Source of the DNA: F23-B02 sp963633225
GTDB lineage: Bacteria; Bacillota; Clostridia; Oscillospirales; Oscillospiraceae
Direction of reading: 5' to 3'
Assembly (NCBI GenBank): GCA_963633225.1
Contig: CAVGXR010000054.1
Coordinates: 1-36,134, forward strand
Length of the DNA stretch: 36,134 nt
In this document: one piece after another, positions 17,531-27,600 of the stretch
How the letters are laid out: every line of letters starts with the position of its first letter
Position numbering within the stretch: position 1 is the stretch's first letter
The notes under the pieces: model-generated
Databases searched by the model: none
What the model saw: only the letters and a program-made list of their open reading frames with translations
What the model was told of the DNA's origin: nothing
Program-made: the position numbers and the translations under genes

Positions 17531-19951
17531 TTACTTTATGATAAGATTGATAAGTTTATTCTTTACGACGATGGTCTTAACAAGCTGCTTGCCCTCCATC
17601 AGGCGCTTTATCTTCTCGTCGGCGCAGGCAGTATCTACAATGACGCTGTCGTCGGAGTCGGACGCGACGGTGATCGTGGTCTTGAGCTTGCCGTTTACCT
17701 GAACAGCCATCTCGCGGGTAGCATCGACGGTCTTTGCCTCGTCATACTCAGGCCAGTGCATCTGCATGGCCATCTTGCCCTCCTGTGCCGCAAAGCCCAT
17801 GAGCTCCCACATTTCCTCTGCAATATGCGGCGCAAAGGGGCTGAGCATGAGGATGAGGGTCTTTACCTCGCCCTTGGTGCAGCCGTTTGAATAAAACTCG
17901 TTTACCATGGTCATGAGCGCCGCTATCGCGGTGTTCATCTTCAGCTCGTCGATATCCGCGCCGACCTTCTTTATCGTCTTGTGGATGGTCGCCTCATTCT
18001 TTGCCGAATAGCCATCGCCGTCCTGTGCAAGCTCCATGAGGTTCCAGCAGCGGTCAAGGAAGCGCTTTGAGCCCTTTACCGCCTCGTTTGACCAGGAAAC
18101 GGCCTTCTCAAAGTCGCCGATGAACATGATGTGCAGGCGCATGGTATCCGCGCCGTACTGTGCGACGATATCATTGGGATTTACGACGTTGCCGCGGGAC
18201 TTCGACATTTTTTCGCCGCCCTCGCCGAGGATCATGCCGTGGCTCGTGCGCTTGGCATATGGCTCCTTGGTCGGCACAACGCCGATATCGTACAGGAACT
18301 TGTGCCAGAAGCGGGAGTAGAGCAGATGCAGCGTCGTATGCTCCATACCGCCGTTGTACCAATCAACGGGCGACCAGTACTCAAGTGCCTCCTTGGAGGC
18401 CAGCTCCTTGTCATTGTGCGGGTCCATATAGCGCAGGAAGTACCAGCTCGAGCCTGCCCACTGGGGCATCGTATCGGTCTCGCGCTCGGCCTTGCCGCCG
18501 CACTTGGGGCAGCTCGTCTCGACCCAGTCGCGCATCTTTGCTATGGGCGACTCGCCGTTATCGGTCGGCTCGTAATTTTCGACATCCGGCAGGAGCAGCG
18601 GAAGCTCCTCCTCGGGAACGGGCACCCAGCCGCACTTCGGGCAGTTTACCATCGGGATGGGCTCGCCCCAGTAGCGCTGGCGGGAGAATACCCAGTCGCG
18701 CAGCTTGTAGTTGACCTTTTCCCTGCCTATTCCCTGCTCGACGACATATTTTTTCATTGCGGGGATAGCTTCCTTCACGGTCATGCCGTTGAGGAAGCCC
18801 GAGTTTACCATTACAGCACTGTCGTCCTTTGCGACGAAGGCCTCCTTGGTGATATCACCGCCGGAGACGACCTCGACGATGGGCAGACCGAACTTCGTTG
18901 CAAACTCCCAGTCGCGCTGATCGTGTCCGGGAACGCCCATGACGATACCGGTACCGTAGCCCATGAGGACATAGTCGGAGACGAACACCGGCAGCATCTT
19001 ATGGGTAACGGGGTTTTCGACCTCGATACCGTCGAGCCGAACACCGGTTTTGTCCTTGTTGAGCTCGCCGCGCTCGAAATCGGACTTGTGCGCGGCCTCG
19101 TCCTGATATGCCTCGACCTCGTCCCAGTTTTTGATTTTGTCCTTCCACTCGCCAAGCAGGGGATGCTCGGGTGAAATGACCATATAGGTAGTGCCGAAAA
19201 GCGTATCTGCACGAGTCGTGTAAACTGTGACCTCGCCGCCGAGGCTGGTCTTGAAGGTGACCTCCGCGCCGGTGGAGCGGCCTATCCAGTTGCGCTGCTG
19301 GATCTTAACGCGCTCGATATAATCCACATCGTCAAGATCGTCAATAAGGCGCTGGGCGTATTTGGTTATACGCAGCATCCACTGGCTCTTCTCCTTGCGG
19401 ATGACCTCGCTGCCGCAGCGCTCGCACACGCCGTCAACGACCTCCTCGTTTGCAAGCACGCACTTGCAGGAGGTACACCAGTTGACGGGCATTGTGGTCT
19501 TATATGCAAGGCCGTGCTTGTACATCTGGAGGAATATCCACTGAGTCCACTTATAGTACTTGGGATCGGTGGTATCGACCGCTCTGTCCCAGTCAAAGCC
19601 GTAGCCGAGCATTTTGAGCTGAGAGGTGAAGGTCTTTATGTTGTCGGCCGTGACCTTTGCCGGATGCACATGGTTCTTGATGGCATAGTTCTCTGTCGGC
19701 AGGCCGAAGGCATCAAAGCCTATGGGAAACAGGACATTATAGCCGTCCATGCGCTTTTTGCGCGTTACGATATCCATCGCGGTGAAGGGGCGCGGATGAC
19801 CGACATGCAGCCCCTGACCTGAGGGGTACGGGAACTCAATAAGTCCGTAGAACTTGGGGCGGGTCGTATCACCCGTTACTGCCGCATAGGGCTTGGTCTC
19901 TTCCCAGTTTTTCTGCCACTTCTTCTCGATAGCTGTAAAATCGTATTTCAT
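17531..19951 (-). CDS. leuS: Leucyl-tRNA synthetase
   Basis: An 806-residue class I aminoacyl-tRNA synthetase that attaches leucine to tRNA-Leu. The HIGH motif appears as HVGH at 49-52 and the KMSKS motif is at 581-585. Between them are a Cys-rich zinc-type segment (CTSCKC...CERCG, near 155-185), the CP1 editing domain (TTRADTLFGTTYMVISPEHP) and a second Cys pair region (NCPKCG). The C-terminal anticodon-binding and appended domains are complete. It sits 47 bases after rsfS. I find no T-box leader, so it is probably transcribed as the last gene of the long operon. Confidence 0.98.
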   Translation of the reverse strand: MKYDFTAIEKKWQKNWEETKPYAAVTGDTTRPKFYGLIEFPYPSGQGLHVGHPRPFTAMDIVTRKKRMDGYNVLFPIGFDAFGLPTENYAIKNHVHPAKVTADNIKTFTSQLKMLGYGFDWDRAVDTTDPKYYKWTQWIFLQMYKHGLAYKTTMPVNWCTSCKCVLANEEVVDGVCERCGSEVIRKEKSQWMLRITKYAQRLIDDLDDVDYIERVKIQQRNWIGRSTGAEVTFKTSLGGEVTVYTTRADTLFGTTYMVISPEHPLLGEWKDKIKNWDEVEAYQDEAAHKSDFERGELNKDKTGVRLDGIEVENPVTHKMLPVFVSDYVLMGYGTGIVMGVPGHDQRDWEFATKFGLPIVEVVSGGDITKEAFVAKDDSAVMVNSGFLNGMTVKEAIPAMKKYVVEQGIGREKVNYKLRDWVFSRQRYWGEPIPMVNCPKCGWVPVPEEELPLLLPDVENYEPTDNGESPIAKMRDWVETSCPKCGGKAERETDTMPQWAGSSWYFLRYMDPHNDKELASKEALEYWSPVDWYNGGMEHTTLHLLYSRFWHKFLYDIGVVPTKEPYAKRTSHGMILGEGGEKMSKSRGNVVNPNDIVAQYGADTMRLHIMFIGDFEKAVSWSNEAVKGSKRFLDRCWNLMELAQDGDGYSAKNEATIHKTIKKVGADIDELKMNTAIAALMTMVNEFYSNGCTKGEVKTLILMLSPFAPHIAEEMWELMGFAAQEGKMAMQMHWPEYDEAKTVDATREMAVQVNGKLKTTITVASDSDDSVIVDTACADEKIKRLMEGKQLVKTIVVKNKLINLIIK

Positions 19952-19998
19952 TTTAAAATTAACTCCCTTATAGTCTTATTTTTTTGTCCGAACGCCCC

Positions 19999-20361
19999 TT
20001 AGCAGGGGCCTATAAGGGATGAGAGCTCGAGCTCCTCGGCGTCTGACCACAGATGCTCAAGATTATAGAAGTCGCGGGCTTCCTCTGTGAACACATGTGC
20101 CACGACGCAGCCGAAATCGAGAAGCACCCAGCTTCCGCTGCGATAGCCCTCGCGGCGGATGGGAGGCTCGCCGGCCTCGCTCATTGCCTTGTCGATCTCG
20201 TCTGTAAGAGATTTTATATGCGTGGAGGATGTACCTGTGCAGATGATGAAGTAATCGCACAGGGATGTAAGCTTATCAGTTTTTAAAACCTTGATATTCT
20301 TGCCTTTTTTGTCGTTGAGAGCTTTGGCAGCGATCTTAACGACCTCGCTTGGTGTCATCAT
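19999..20361 (-). CDS. rsfS: Ribosomal silencing factor RsfS
   Basis: A 120-residue RsfS (Iojap, DUF143) protein. It binds ribosomal protein L14 and blocks joining of 30S and 50S subunits when nutrients are short. The family core is clear: KALNDKKGKNIKVLKTDKL, CDYFIICTGTSSTHIKSLTDEI, EGYRSGSWVLLDFGCVVAHVFTEEARDFYNLEHLW. Length is normal. Its ATG overlaps the stop of the LCP gene by four bases (ATGA), and leuS follows, a common clostridial order. Confidence 0.96.
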   Translation of the reverse strand: MMTPSEVVKIAAKALNDKKGKNIKVLKTDKLTSLCDYFIICTGTSSTHIKSLTDEIDKAMSEAGEPPIRREGYRSGSWVLLDFGCVVAHVFTEEARDFYNLEHLWSDAEELELSSLIGPC

Positions 20362-21668
20362 TCGTCATCTTCCTTACTGTTTGAATTTGCCTGGCTTGTG
20401 CTGCTTGTGTACGGCAGAACGCTTGCCGAACCCATGCTGCTTGACGAGCTGTAGTTCAGGAACGAGGAAACGCCGCCCCTGAGCTCGCCCGTGGTGGAAT
20501 AGAAGCTGCCGTTTTCATAGGTGACTATGTTCACGTTTTCGGTCGTTACCTTCGTCTCCCACGGGTTGAGGCAATCATTTACCATGTCAAGCCATGTGTC
20601 GATATCGCAGAAAACATAGCTTGCGCCGAAAATGCTGCCGTTTGTATTGCCGGGCATGGTGTAGAACTTTATATTGCTGCTGTCAAGCTTCAGAAATTCC
20701 TTTGCGTAATAGAGCATGTTTTCGGTGCTCAGGCTCGTCTGCATATTATTGCTTACGATGCTTATGACCTCGGAGAGGTTGGGGATGTTCTTGAGGCTTA
20801 TCATCTGGCTTGCAGCCGCCATAAGGAGCTCATGCTGCATGTCGATACGCTGGATATCGCCGCCGGCATAGCCGCTTCTGAAGCGCATGAGCTGAACGAA
20901 CTGCTCGCCGTTGAGCTTCTGCTGACCCTCGGCTATATGAATGTGCAGATCCTGCGTGGGATCGTCATAGTCCATATTGGGCGGTACGTCAAAGTCAACG
21001 CCGCCTATAGCATCGACGACATCCTCGGCTGCATCCATGTTCACAAGGATATATCCGTCTACATCAAAGCCGAGGAAGGCTTTGATAAGCTCCTCGCGCA
21101 TGGTTTCTATCGGGTCGCAGCCGTAATAGGAGCTGCTCTCGATATTCGTGTAATAGGCTGCATAGTGATAGGCAGAGTTTGCCTTCTTGACCTCGTGCGA
21201 GAGGTTCGTGAGAGTATCGCGTGGGATGCTGACGACGTTGAGCGTATGATTTACCGTGTCAAGCTGGCCGACCATAATGGTGTCGGTATTATTGCTGACA
21301 ACGTCAACGCCGGCGACAAGCAGCGTATAAACGCCCGGCTTTCTGCCGTCTACCGTTTCGGCGGGCGCTTCGCCGTCATTATTATTGATGCCTTCCTTGT
21401 TGCTGTCGGGCGCTGCCATGAAATACTCAACGTACACATAGGCCGCTGCGAGCAGAACAACGAGGCACAGCAGGATTATGAGTATGACCTTACCTGCTTT
21501 GCCCTTTTTCCCGGGCTTTTTGCCGCCGCTGCCATTGCCTCTGGGCGGCTGCGCGGGCTGCTCGTCATAGTCGTAGTCATAATCGTAATCGTAGTTGTCG
21601 TTGTAGTTTTCGGTCATACGGCTGTTTTCTGAATGTTTGCCGCTTTTTTTGCCTCCGAATAGCTGCAT
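20358..21668 (-). CDS. LytR-CpsA-Psr (LCP) family cell-wall glycopolymer ligase
   Basis: A 436-residue membrane-anchored protein. The cytosolic N-terminus of about 60 residues contains a (Tyr-Asp)5 run at 26-35, followed by a Gly/Lys-rich stretch and one membrane helix (about 62-82). Outside is an LCP domain with DTIMVGQLD, SIPRDT and an RFRSGY...GDIQRIDMQ segment whose arginines bind the lipid diphosphate in family structures. By family it moves teichoic acid or capsule-type polymers from the undecaprenyl carrier to peptidoglycan. The C-terminal 40 residues are Ser-rich. It starts 33 bases after the nadD-yqeK stop. Confidence 0.92.
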   Translation of the reverse strand: MQLFGGKKSGKHSENSRMTENYNDNYDYDYDYDYDEQPAQPPRGNGSGGKKPGKKGKAGKVILIILLCLVVLLAAAYVYVEYFMAAPDSNKEGINNNDGEAPAETVDGRKPGVYTLLVAGVDVVSNNTDTIMVGQLDTVNHTLNVVSIPRDTLTNLSHEVKKANSAYHYAAYYTNIESSSYYGCDPIETMREELIKAFLGFDVDGYILVNMDAAEDVVDAIGGVDFDVPPNMDYDDPTQDLHIHIAEGQQKLNGEQFVQLMRFRSGYAGGDIQRIDMQHELLMAAASQMISLKNIPNLSEVISIVSNNMQTSLSTENMLYYAKEFLKLDSSNIKFYTMPGNTNGSIFGASYVFCDIDTWLDMVNDCLNPWETKVTTENVNIVTYENGSFYSTTGELRGGVSSFLNYSSSSSMGSASVLPYTSSTSQANSNSKEDDE

Positions 21669-21701
21669 ATTGTTTTCCCTTCTCTTTCGGCACCCCTGCC
21701 G

Positions 21702-22874
21702 TTATTGTTGAGCCGTGTGCTCTTTATACCACTCATAGGCATCGGCAGTCGCATAATACGGCTCCTGCCCATAGCTTCTGATATCCTCAAGGCTCATTTC
21801 AAGCCCCAGAGTCATTGCCGCGTCAAGATCCTCGTAAGCCAGCTTTCTGAGCCTGTCCACCCCGTCAAAATCACGATTAGGCTCAATATAATCGGCCATG
21901 TAAACTATCTTTTCAAGAAGAGTCATGTCGGGTCTGCCTGTCGTATGCCAGCGGATGGCATCATACACCTCGCTGCTTATGTTGAAAAGATCCTTTGCCA
22001 GCGCGGCACCCGTCTTTGCGTGAAGAAGCTTCACGTTTCCCTCTTCTTCGGCATCGTTTATGATATCATACTTCCTGCACAATATCAATTGGTCGGATAA
22101 CACAAGTTTTTTTGTAATATCGTGCAAAATTCCGGCTTCCGCGGCATTTTCGGGATCCTCTCCCCAGCGCTGTGCAAGGGTGACCGCCTCGGATTCAACG
22201 CCCACGACGTGCGCAACGCGCTTGGGCGCGAGCATTGCATAGGCCTTATCGCGCAGCCAGTAAAGCTCAGGCTTTGCGTCATAGTCGCCGTTTTTTATTA
22301 TGCGCGCATACACCGGCTCCGGCAGATATGACGCGCCTCTCCTGTCATGGAGCATATCGCGTATATCGGATGAGGACATGGGCTTAGGCTCGTGGTTAAT
22401 GAACACACAGCGTGCACCATATTGACGCTTAAGATAGTCCGCATGTTCCATAATATGCGCATCCTCGCCCTCGCTGCGGCAAAATACGCCCAGCGTCATA
22501 TGCTCCAGCAGGAAGCGGAACCTGTACCACTCCTCAAAGCTGAAAAGCATATCGCTGCCCATGACGAAGGTAAACTCCGCGTCTGGGTACAGCTTCATGA
22601 GCTGCTCAAGCGTATCGGCTGAATAGCTCTTGCCCTCGCGCCGGAGCTCTATATCCGATACCTCGGCATTCGGTATGCCGGTAAAGGCAAGCCTTGTCAG
22701 CTCCAGCCGCTCGGCTGCATCGGGGCTTCCTCCGGCAAGCTCCTTGTGCGGCGGTATGCTTGCCGGTATTATAAGCATTTTATCTGGCTGCAGGCGCTCT
22801 GACACGGCATAGGCCGCCTCGACATGCCCGCAGTGCGGCGGATTGAAGCTTCCGCCGTAAATTGCAATCTTCAT
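21702..22874 (-). CDS. nadD: Fused nicotinate-nucleotide adenylyltransferase and YqeK-type HD phosphohydrolase
   Basis: A 390-residue two-domain protein. Residues 1-200 are NadD, which makes nicotinate adenine dinucleotide for NAD: GGSFNPPHCGH at 7-17 is the nucleotidyl-transfer motif and SSSDIRD at 167-173 the second one. Residues 205-390 are an HD domain of the YqeK type (H222, H251-D252, H310 and D328 as the expected metal ligands); B. subtilis YqeK cleaves Ap4A symmetrically. The two are separate neighbouring genes in B. subtilis. The stop of yhbY overlaps this start by four bases. The reading frame is continuous, so the fusion is genuine unless there is a sequencing error. Confidence 0.93.
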   Translation of the reverse strand: MKIAIYGGSFNPPHCGHVEAAYAVSERLQPDKMLIIPASIPPHKELAGGSPDAAERLELTRLAFTGIPNAEVSDIELRREGKSYSADTLEQLMKLYPDAEFTFVMGSDMLFSFEEWYRFRFLLEHMTLGVFCRSEGEDAHIMEHADYLKRQYGARCVFINHEPKPMSSSDIRDMLHDRRGASYLPEPVYARIIKNGDYDAKPELYWLRDKAYAMLAPKRVAHVVGVESEAVTLAQRWGEDPENAAEAGILHDITKKLVLSDQLILCRKYDIINDAEEEGNVKLLHAKTGAALAKDLFNISSEVYDAIRWHTTGRPDMTLLEKIVYMADYIEPNRDFDGVDRLRKLAYEDLDAAMTLGLEMSLEDIRSYGQEPYYATADAYEWYKEHTAQQ

Positions 22875-23179
22875 TTTTTCTTGTCTTTTACAAGAGCTAT
22901 TTTAGGCTCTTTCTCGTTGCGTTTATACAGCACGAACTTACTTCCGATCGTCTGCACGGTCTCCGCCGAGCAGGCCTCCGCCAGAGCGTCGGCTGCCTCG
23001 CGTGCGGTCAGAAGGCTGTTTTCCAGCACTCTGCCCTTTATGAGCTCACGCGCCTTGAGCGCATCCTTTACCTGCGTTATGCTGTTTTCCGTTATTCCGC
23101 CCTTGCCGATCTGGATTATTGTATCCTCGCCCATGGCTATGCCCCTGAGCTGGGCTCTCTGCTTACTTGTCAGTGCCAT
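22871..23179 (-). CDS. yhbY: YhbY-type RNA-binding (CRM domain) protein
   Basis: A 102-residue protein consisting of one CRM domain. LTSKQRAQLRGIAMGEDTIIQIGKGGIT carries the GxxG RNA-binding loop (GKGG), and the rest follows the family to the basic Lys-rich end. YhbY associates with pre-50S ribosomal particles. It overlaps rdgB by 17 bases and the nadD-yqeK gene by four, fitting the usual yhbY-nadD order. Confidence 0.95.
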   Translation of the reverse strand: MALTSKQRAQLRGIAMGEDTIIQIGKGGITENSITQVKDALKARELIKGRVLENSLLTAREAADALAEACSAETVQTIGSKFVLYKRNEKEPKIALVKDKKK

Positions 23180-23765
23180 TTAAATTCCTCAGTTCCGTTT
23201 TGAATTTTGCGAGCGCACGCGCTCTGTGGGATATCCTGTTTTTCGTCTCCTGACCGAGCACGGCCATGCTGTCGGGGTAGCCGTCAGGCATGAACACGGG
23301 GTCATAGCCAAAGCCGCCTGCACCGTGAGGCTCGGTGAGTATCTGTCCCGGACACTCGCCCTCGGCGCACAGCTCCGCTCCGCCGGGCAGCAGGCAGCAT
23401 ATGCTGGATACGAATTTTGCCCTGCGGTCGGTCACGCCTTCGAGCTTTGAGAGAAGATACATATACCTCTCCTCGTCGCTTGCGTCATGCCCGCCGGGTG
23501 CATAGCGCGCAGAGTATACGCCGGGTTCGCCGTTTAATGCGTTCACCATGAGACCGGAATCGTCTGCAACCGTGGCCTCGCCGGTAGCGTCAAAGACTGC
23601 CTTTGCCTTGAGATATGCATTCTCTGCAAAGGTTGTGCCGGTCTCGTCCACCTCGAAATTGCAGCCTGCCTCGCGCTGCGAGAGTATCTCGAAGTCCATG
23701 TCGGACAGTATCGCCTTGAGCTCCCTGAGCTTTTTTGCGTTATTGCTTGCAAGTATAAGCTTCAT
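23163..23765 (-). CDS. rdgB: XTP/dITP pyrophosphatase (RdgB/HAM1)
   Basis: A 200-residue house-cleaning enzyme that hydrolyses non-canonical purine nucleoside triphosphates. Family motifs are ILASNNAKKLRELK at the N-terminus, TFAENAYLKAKA, VADDSGLMVNALNGEPGVYSARYA and GFGYDPVF. Length is normal. Its start overlaps the ftsY stop by one base (TAATG), and its end overlaps yhbY by 17 bases. Confidence 0.97.
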   Translation of the reverse strand: MKLILASNNAKKLRELKAILSDMDFEILSQREAGCNFEVDETGTTFAENAYLKAKAVFDATGEATVADDSGLMVNALNGEPGVYSARYAPGGHDASDEERYMYLLSKLEGVTDRRAKFVSSICCLLPGGAELCAEGECPGQILTEPHGAGGFGYDPVFMPDGYPDSMAVLGQETKNRISHRARALAKFKTELRNLNGTDK

Positions 23766-24670
23766 TATTTAAACAGCGCCTCCACAAAGTTTTTGGGGTC
23801 AAAGGGAATAAGATCGTCTATCCCCTCACCCACTCCGACGTATTTCACGGGGAGCTTGAGCTCGTTTGATATTGCGAAAACTATGCCGCCCTTGGCCGTA
23901 CCGTCAAGCTTTGTGAGCACGATGCCAGTAATTCCGGCAGTCTCGAGAAACTGCTTTGCCTGAATAAGTCCGTTCTGACCCGTTGTTGCATCGAGCACCA
24001 TAAGCGTTTCAACATCGGCATCAGGAAGCTCGCGGCGGACAACACGTGCTATCTTATTGAGCTCGTTCATGAGGTTTGCCTTATTATGCAGCCTTCCCGC
24101 CGTGTCGATTATCACAACATCCGTGCCGCGGGCCTTTGCCGCGCACAGTCCGTCATACACCACCGAGGCCGGATCGCTGCCCTCCTCATGGCGCACGATA
24201 TCGGCTCCCGAGCGCTCCGCCCAAACGCCGAGCTGCTCGGCAGCGGCGGCACGGAAGGTGTCGCCCGCGCACAGCAGGACATTCTTGCCCTCGGCCTTGA
24301 GGCTTGCCGACAGCTTGCCGATGGTCGTTGTCTTGCCGACACCGTTTACGCCGACCATGAGAATGACAGACGGCTTGGTCGTGAGCTTCAGCTGCGTGTC
24401 CATCGTTCCGAGCATATCCTGCATATACTCGACGAAGGCCTCCTTTGCCTGAGCGCCCTTATTTATATAGCGGCGCAGGAGTATACGCTTATAGTCCATC
24501 ATTATCTGCGCCGTAGTCTCGCCGCCGACATCGGCCATTATGAGCATTTCCTCGAGCTCGTCGTAGAAATCCTCGCTGTCGATATCGTAATTGCGGAATA
24601 CCTCTTCAAGCTCCTCAATATTCTTTCTGGTCTTTGAAAGGCCGGAAAACATTTTATCAAAAAAGCCCAT
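23765..24670 (-). CDS. ftsY: Signal recognition particle receptor FtsY
   Basis: A 301-residue SRP-type GTPase that receives ribosome-SRP complexes at the membrane. A short helical N domain (about 1-85) precedes the G domain: GVNGVGKTTT at 107-116 (G1), DTAGRLHNKANLM (G3), TKLDGTAKGG (G4). The acidic A domain of E. coli FtsY is absent, as is common in Gram-positive bacteria; the N-terminal helix MGFFDKMFSGL probably contacts the membrane. It starts 11 bases after smc. Confidence 0.98.
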   Translation of the reverse strand: MGFFDKMFSGLSKTRKNIEELEEVFRNYDIDSEDFYDELEEMLIMADVGGETTAQIMMDYKRILLRRYINKGAQAKEAFVEYMQDMLGTMDTQLKLTTKPSVILMVGVNGVGKTTTIGKLSASLKAEGKNVLLCAGDTFRAAAAEQLGVWAERSGADIVRHEEGSDPASVVYDGLCAAKARGTDVVIIDTAGRLHNKANLMNELNKIARVVRRELPDADVETLMVLDATTGQNGLIQAKQFLETAGITGIVLTKLDGTAKGGIVFAISNELKLPVKYVGVGEGIDDLIPFDPKNFVEALFK

Positions 24671-24681
24671 TATGCTCCTCC

Positions 24682-27600
24682 TCAGTCATTTTCAATCGAG
24701 CGCTGCGCCTGATCGAGATCAAGCTCTATTACCTTGGAAACGCCCTTTTCCTGCATCGTCACGCCGTAAAGGTGGTCTGCCTCCTCCATAGTGCCGCGGC
24801 GGTGGGTTATAACTATAAACTGCGTCCTGTCGCACATTCTGCGCATATACTCGGCATAGCGGATGACGTTTGCCTCGTCGAGCGCCGCCTCGATCTCGTC
24901 CATTACGCAGAACGGCGTAGGCCGCACCTTGAGTATCGCAAAGTACAGCGCAATAGCTACGAACGCTTTCTCACCGCCGGACAGCAGGCTGATGTTCGAC
25001 ACCGCCTTGCCTGGCGGCTGTACCTTTATCTCAATGCCGCATTCGAGCGGGTCGTTCTCGTCCTCAAGTATGACGGAGGCCTTGCCGCCTCCGAAGAGCT
25101 CAAGGAAGGTTTCTCTGAAGTTCTCGTCAATGAGCTTGAACTGGCCGAGGAACACCTCTTTCATCTCGTTGGTGACATCGTTTATTATGCCCTGAAGCTC
25201 TTTTTTTGCCTTTTCTATATCACTGCGCTGACCTGTCAGGAACTCATAGCGAGTGTTTACGCGCTCAAACTCCTCGATAGCGCCTATATTCGGCGTGCCG
25301 AGGGCAGATATCTGCCGGCGCAGCTCGCTTATGCCGCGTGACTCCTTTTGCAGGTTCTCCACCGGCTGGCGGAGCTGCTGAGCAGCCGAATGGCTCAGCT
25401 CATAGTTATCCCAGAGCTTATCGAGGATCTGCTTTTCCTCCATCTCTGCGGAGAGCTTTTTCTGTTCAAGCCTTGCAACGCTGCGCTCAAGCTCGAGCAG
25501 GCGGCGGTTAGACTCCTGACTGTCCTTATCGGCCTTCGTTCTGCGGCCCTCAAGCTCAAGACGCTTGGCGTTTATCTCCGCTATCTCGGCCTTTATCTTC
25601 TCAGCCTGAGCCATTATATCCTCATGCTGCTTCAAAACGGCTTCGAGCTGCTCATTTATCTCCTCACAGCCGCGCTGTGCCTTTTCTATCGCAGCCTCTC
25701 TGAGCTCACTGTCCCCCGACAGGCTCTCGGACAAGGCTCTGAGCTGATCTGCCGAGGCCTTTGTCGCACGCATCTCGGCCTCACTCGATGCCTTGTCGCG
25801 CTGGATATCGGCGCGCTCCTCGATCGCAGCATCAAGCTCATATCTGAGTCCCGACAGGGCGTTTACCGACTTTTCGAGCTCTGTCTGAGCCGCGTCATAC
25901 TGCTTGCCGAGGCTCTGTCTGCGCAGCTTCAGCTCCTCAAGCTCGTTTGCGCGGGAGAGTATGCCCGTGCCGCGGGCGGCGCTGCCGCCGGTCATCGAGC
26001 CGCCGGCGTTTATGAGCTGACCGTCAAGGCTGACGATGCGCAGGCGGTTGCCGTTTGCCTTTGACATGCGCACGGCATCTCCCAGCGTTTCGGCAACGAC
26101 CGTGCGGCCAAGGAGATTTGCAAATATGCCGTCATAGCGCTTATCGAAGCTCACAAGGTCATACGCAAGACCGACAAAGCCTGGGTCGTTAACGGGTGCG
26201 TCCTTCATGATATTGCCGCGGACCGTATCCACCGGCAGGAAGGTCGCACGGCCCGAATCGAGGCGCTTTAGCATTTCAATTGCGCTGCGGCCATCGTTCT
26301 GCGTGTCGATAACTATGTTCTGCATGGCAGCACCCAGAGCGGTTTCCACTGCAAGAGCGTACTCGTTATCGGTTTTTATGAGGTTTGCCACCGGCCCGTG
26401 TACGCCGCGCAGGTTTCCCCTGCCCGCTTCGCGCATAACGGTCTTGACGGCCTTTGAAAAGCCCTCATACTCCTTTTCCATTTCAGAGAGCATATGTATG
26501 CGGGCATCCATGCTGCGGCAGTCAACCGACAGGCGGTTTACCTTTTCTCTGAGCTGAGCGGCGGCATTTTCGCGGCTTTGAAGCTTCATGCGGCAGCCCT
26601 CTATGACGTTTGCGCTGCCCTTTTCCTTGTCCGCGAGCTCTTTAATGCTGTCGGAAAGCAGCTTTGCCTTGCGCTCGTTATCCTCTATCTGACGGGCGAT
26701 CTCGCCGAGTCTCGCCTGAGCTCCGGCATTATCGCTTTTCATGCGCTCGACAGATTCGCCGCTGCTTTTGATATTCGCTCTTAGCACCGCAGCGCGTGAA
26801 TCGCAGTCGGCAGCTCTTGCCTCTGTCTGCGAAAGGCGCTCACGCGCCTTGTCAGCCTCGATATCCTTTTCGTGCATACGCTCGGATATGCTTCCTGCCG
26901 AGGCATACAGTGCCTCAAGGCTGCGGTGAGCCTCGTCGAGCTCGGCCTTTGCCGTATCATAATCGGCGTTTACGGTCTGCGCCTGATCGTGCAGCTTGTC
27001 CAGCGTTGCCATCCAGACGGATATCTCACGCACACGCAGCTCATCGCGCAGGACAAGATATTTTTTTGCGGTCTCCGACTGGCGGCGCAGCGGCTCGACC
27101 TGAAGCTCGAGCTCGTCGATCTTGTCGTTTATGCGAAGGAGGTTTTCCTCCGTTTTTTCAAGCTTGCGCTCTGACTCCTCCTTGCGGCTGCGGTAGCGCG
27201 ATATACCGGCTGCCTCTTCAAACACCTCGCGGCGGTCCGAGCTCTTATTGGACACGATATCCGCGATCTTGCCCTGACCGATGATGGAATATCCGTCTCT
27301 GCCGAGGCCAGTGTCCATAAGCAGGCTGTTTATATCCTTCAGGCGCACAGCCTCGCGGTTTATGTAATATTCACTGTCGCCGCTGCGGTAATAGCGGCGC
27401 GTGAGCATGAGCTCGGTGCTGTCGCAGTCAAAGATATGCTCGGTGTTGTCGATTATAAGCGTTACCTGCGCAAAGCCAAGCGCACCGCGCTTTTCCGTGC
27501 CGCCGAAGATAACGTCCTCCATTTTGCCGCCGCGCAGGGTCTTTGAGCGCTGCTCGCCCATAACCCACAGTATCGCATCGGATATGTTCGACTTGCCCGA

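Noticed and set aside
19952..19998. T-box riboswitch before leuS
   Set aside because: Only 47 bases separate rsfS and leuS, far too short, and no T-box core or terminator is visible.
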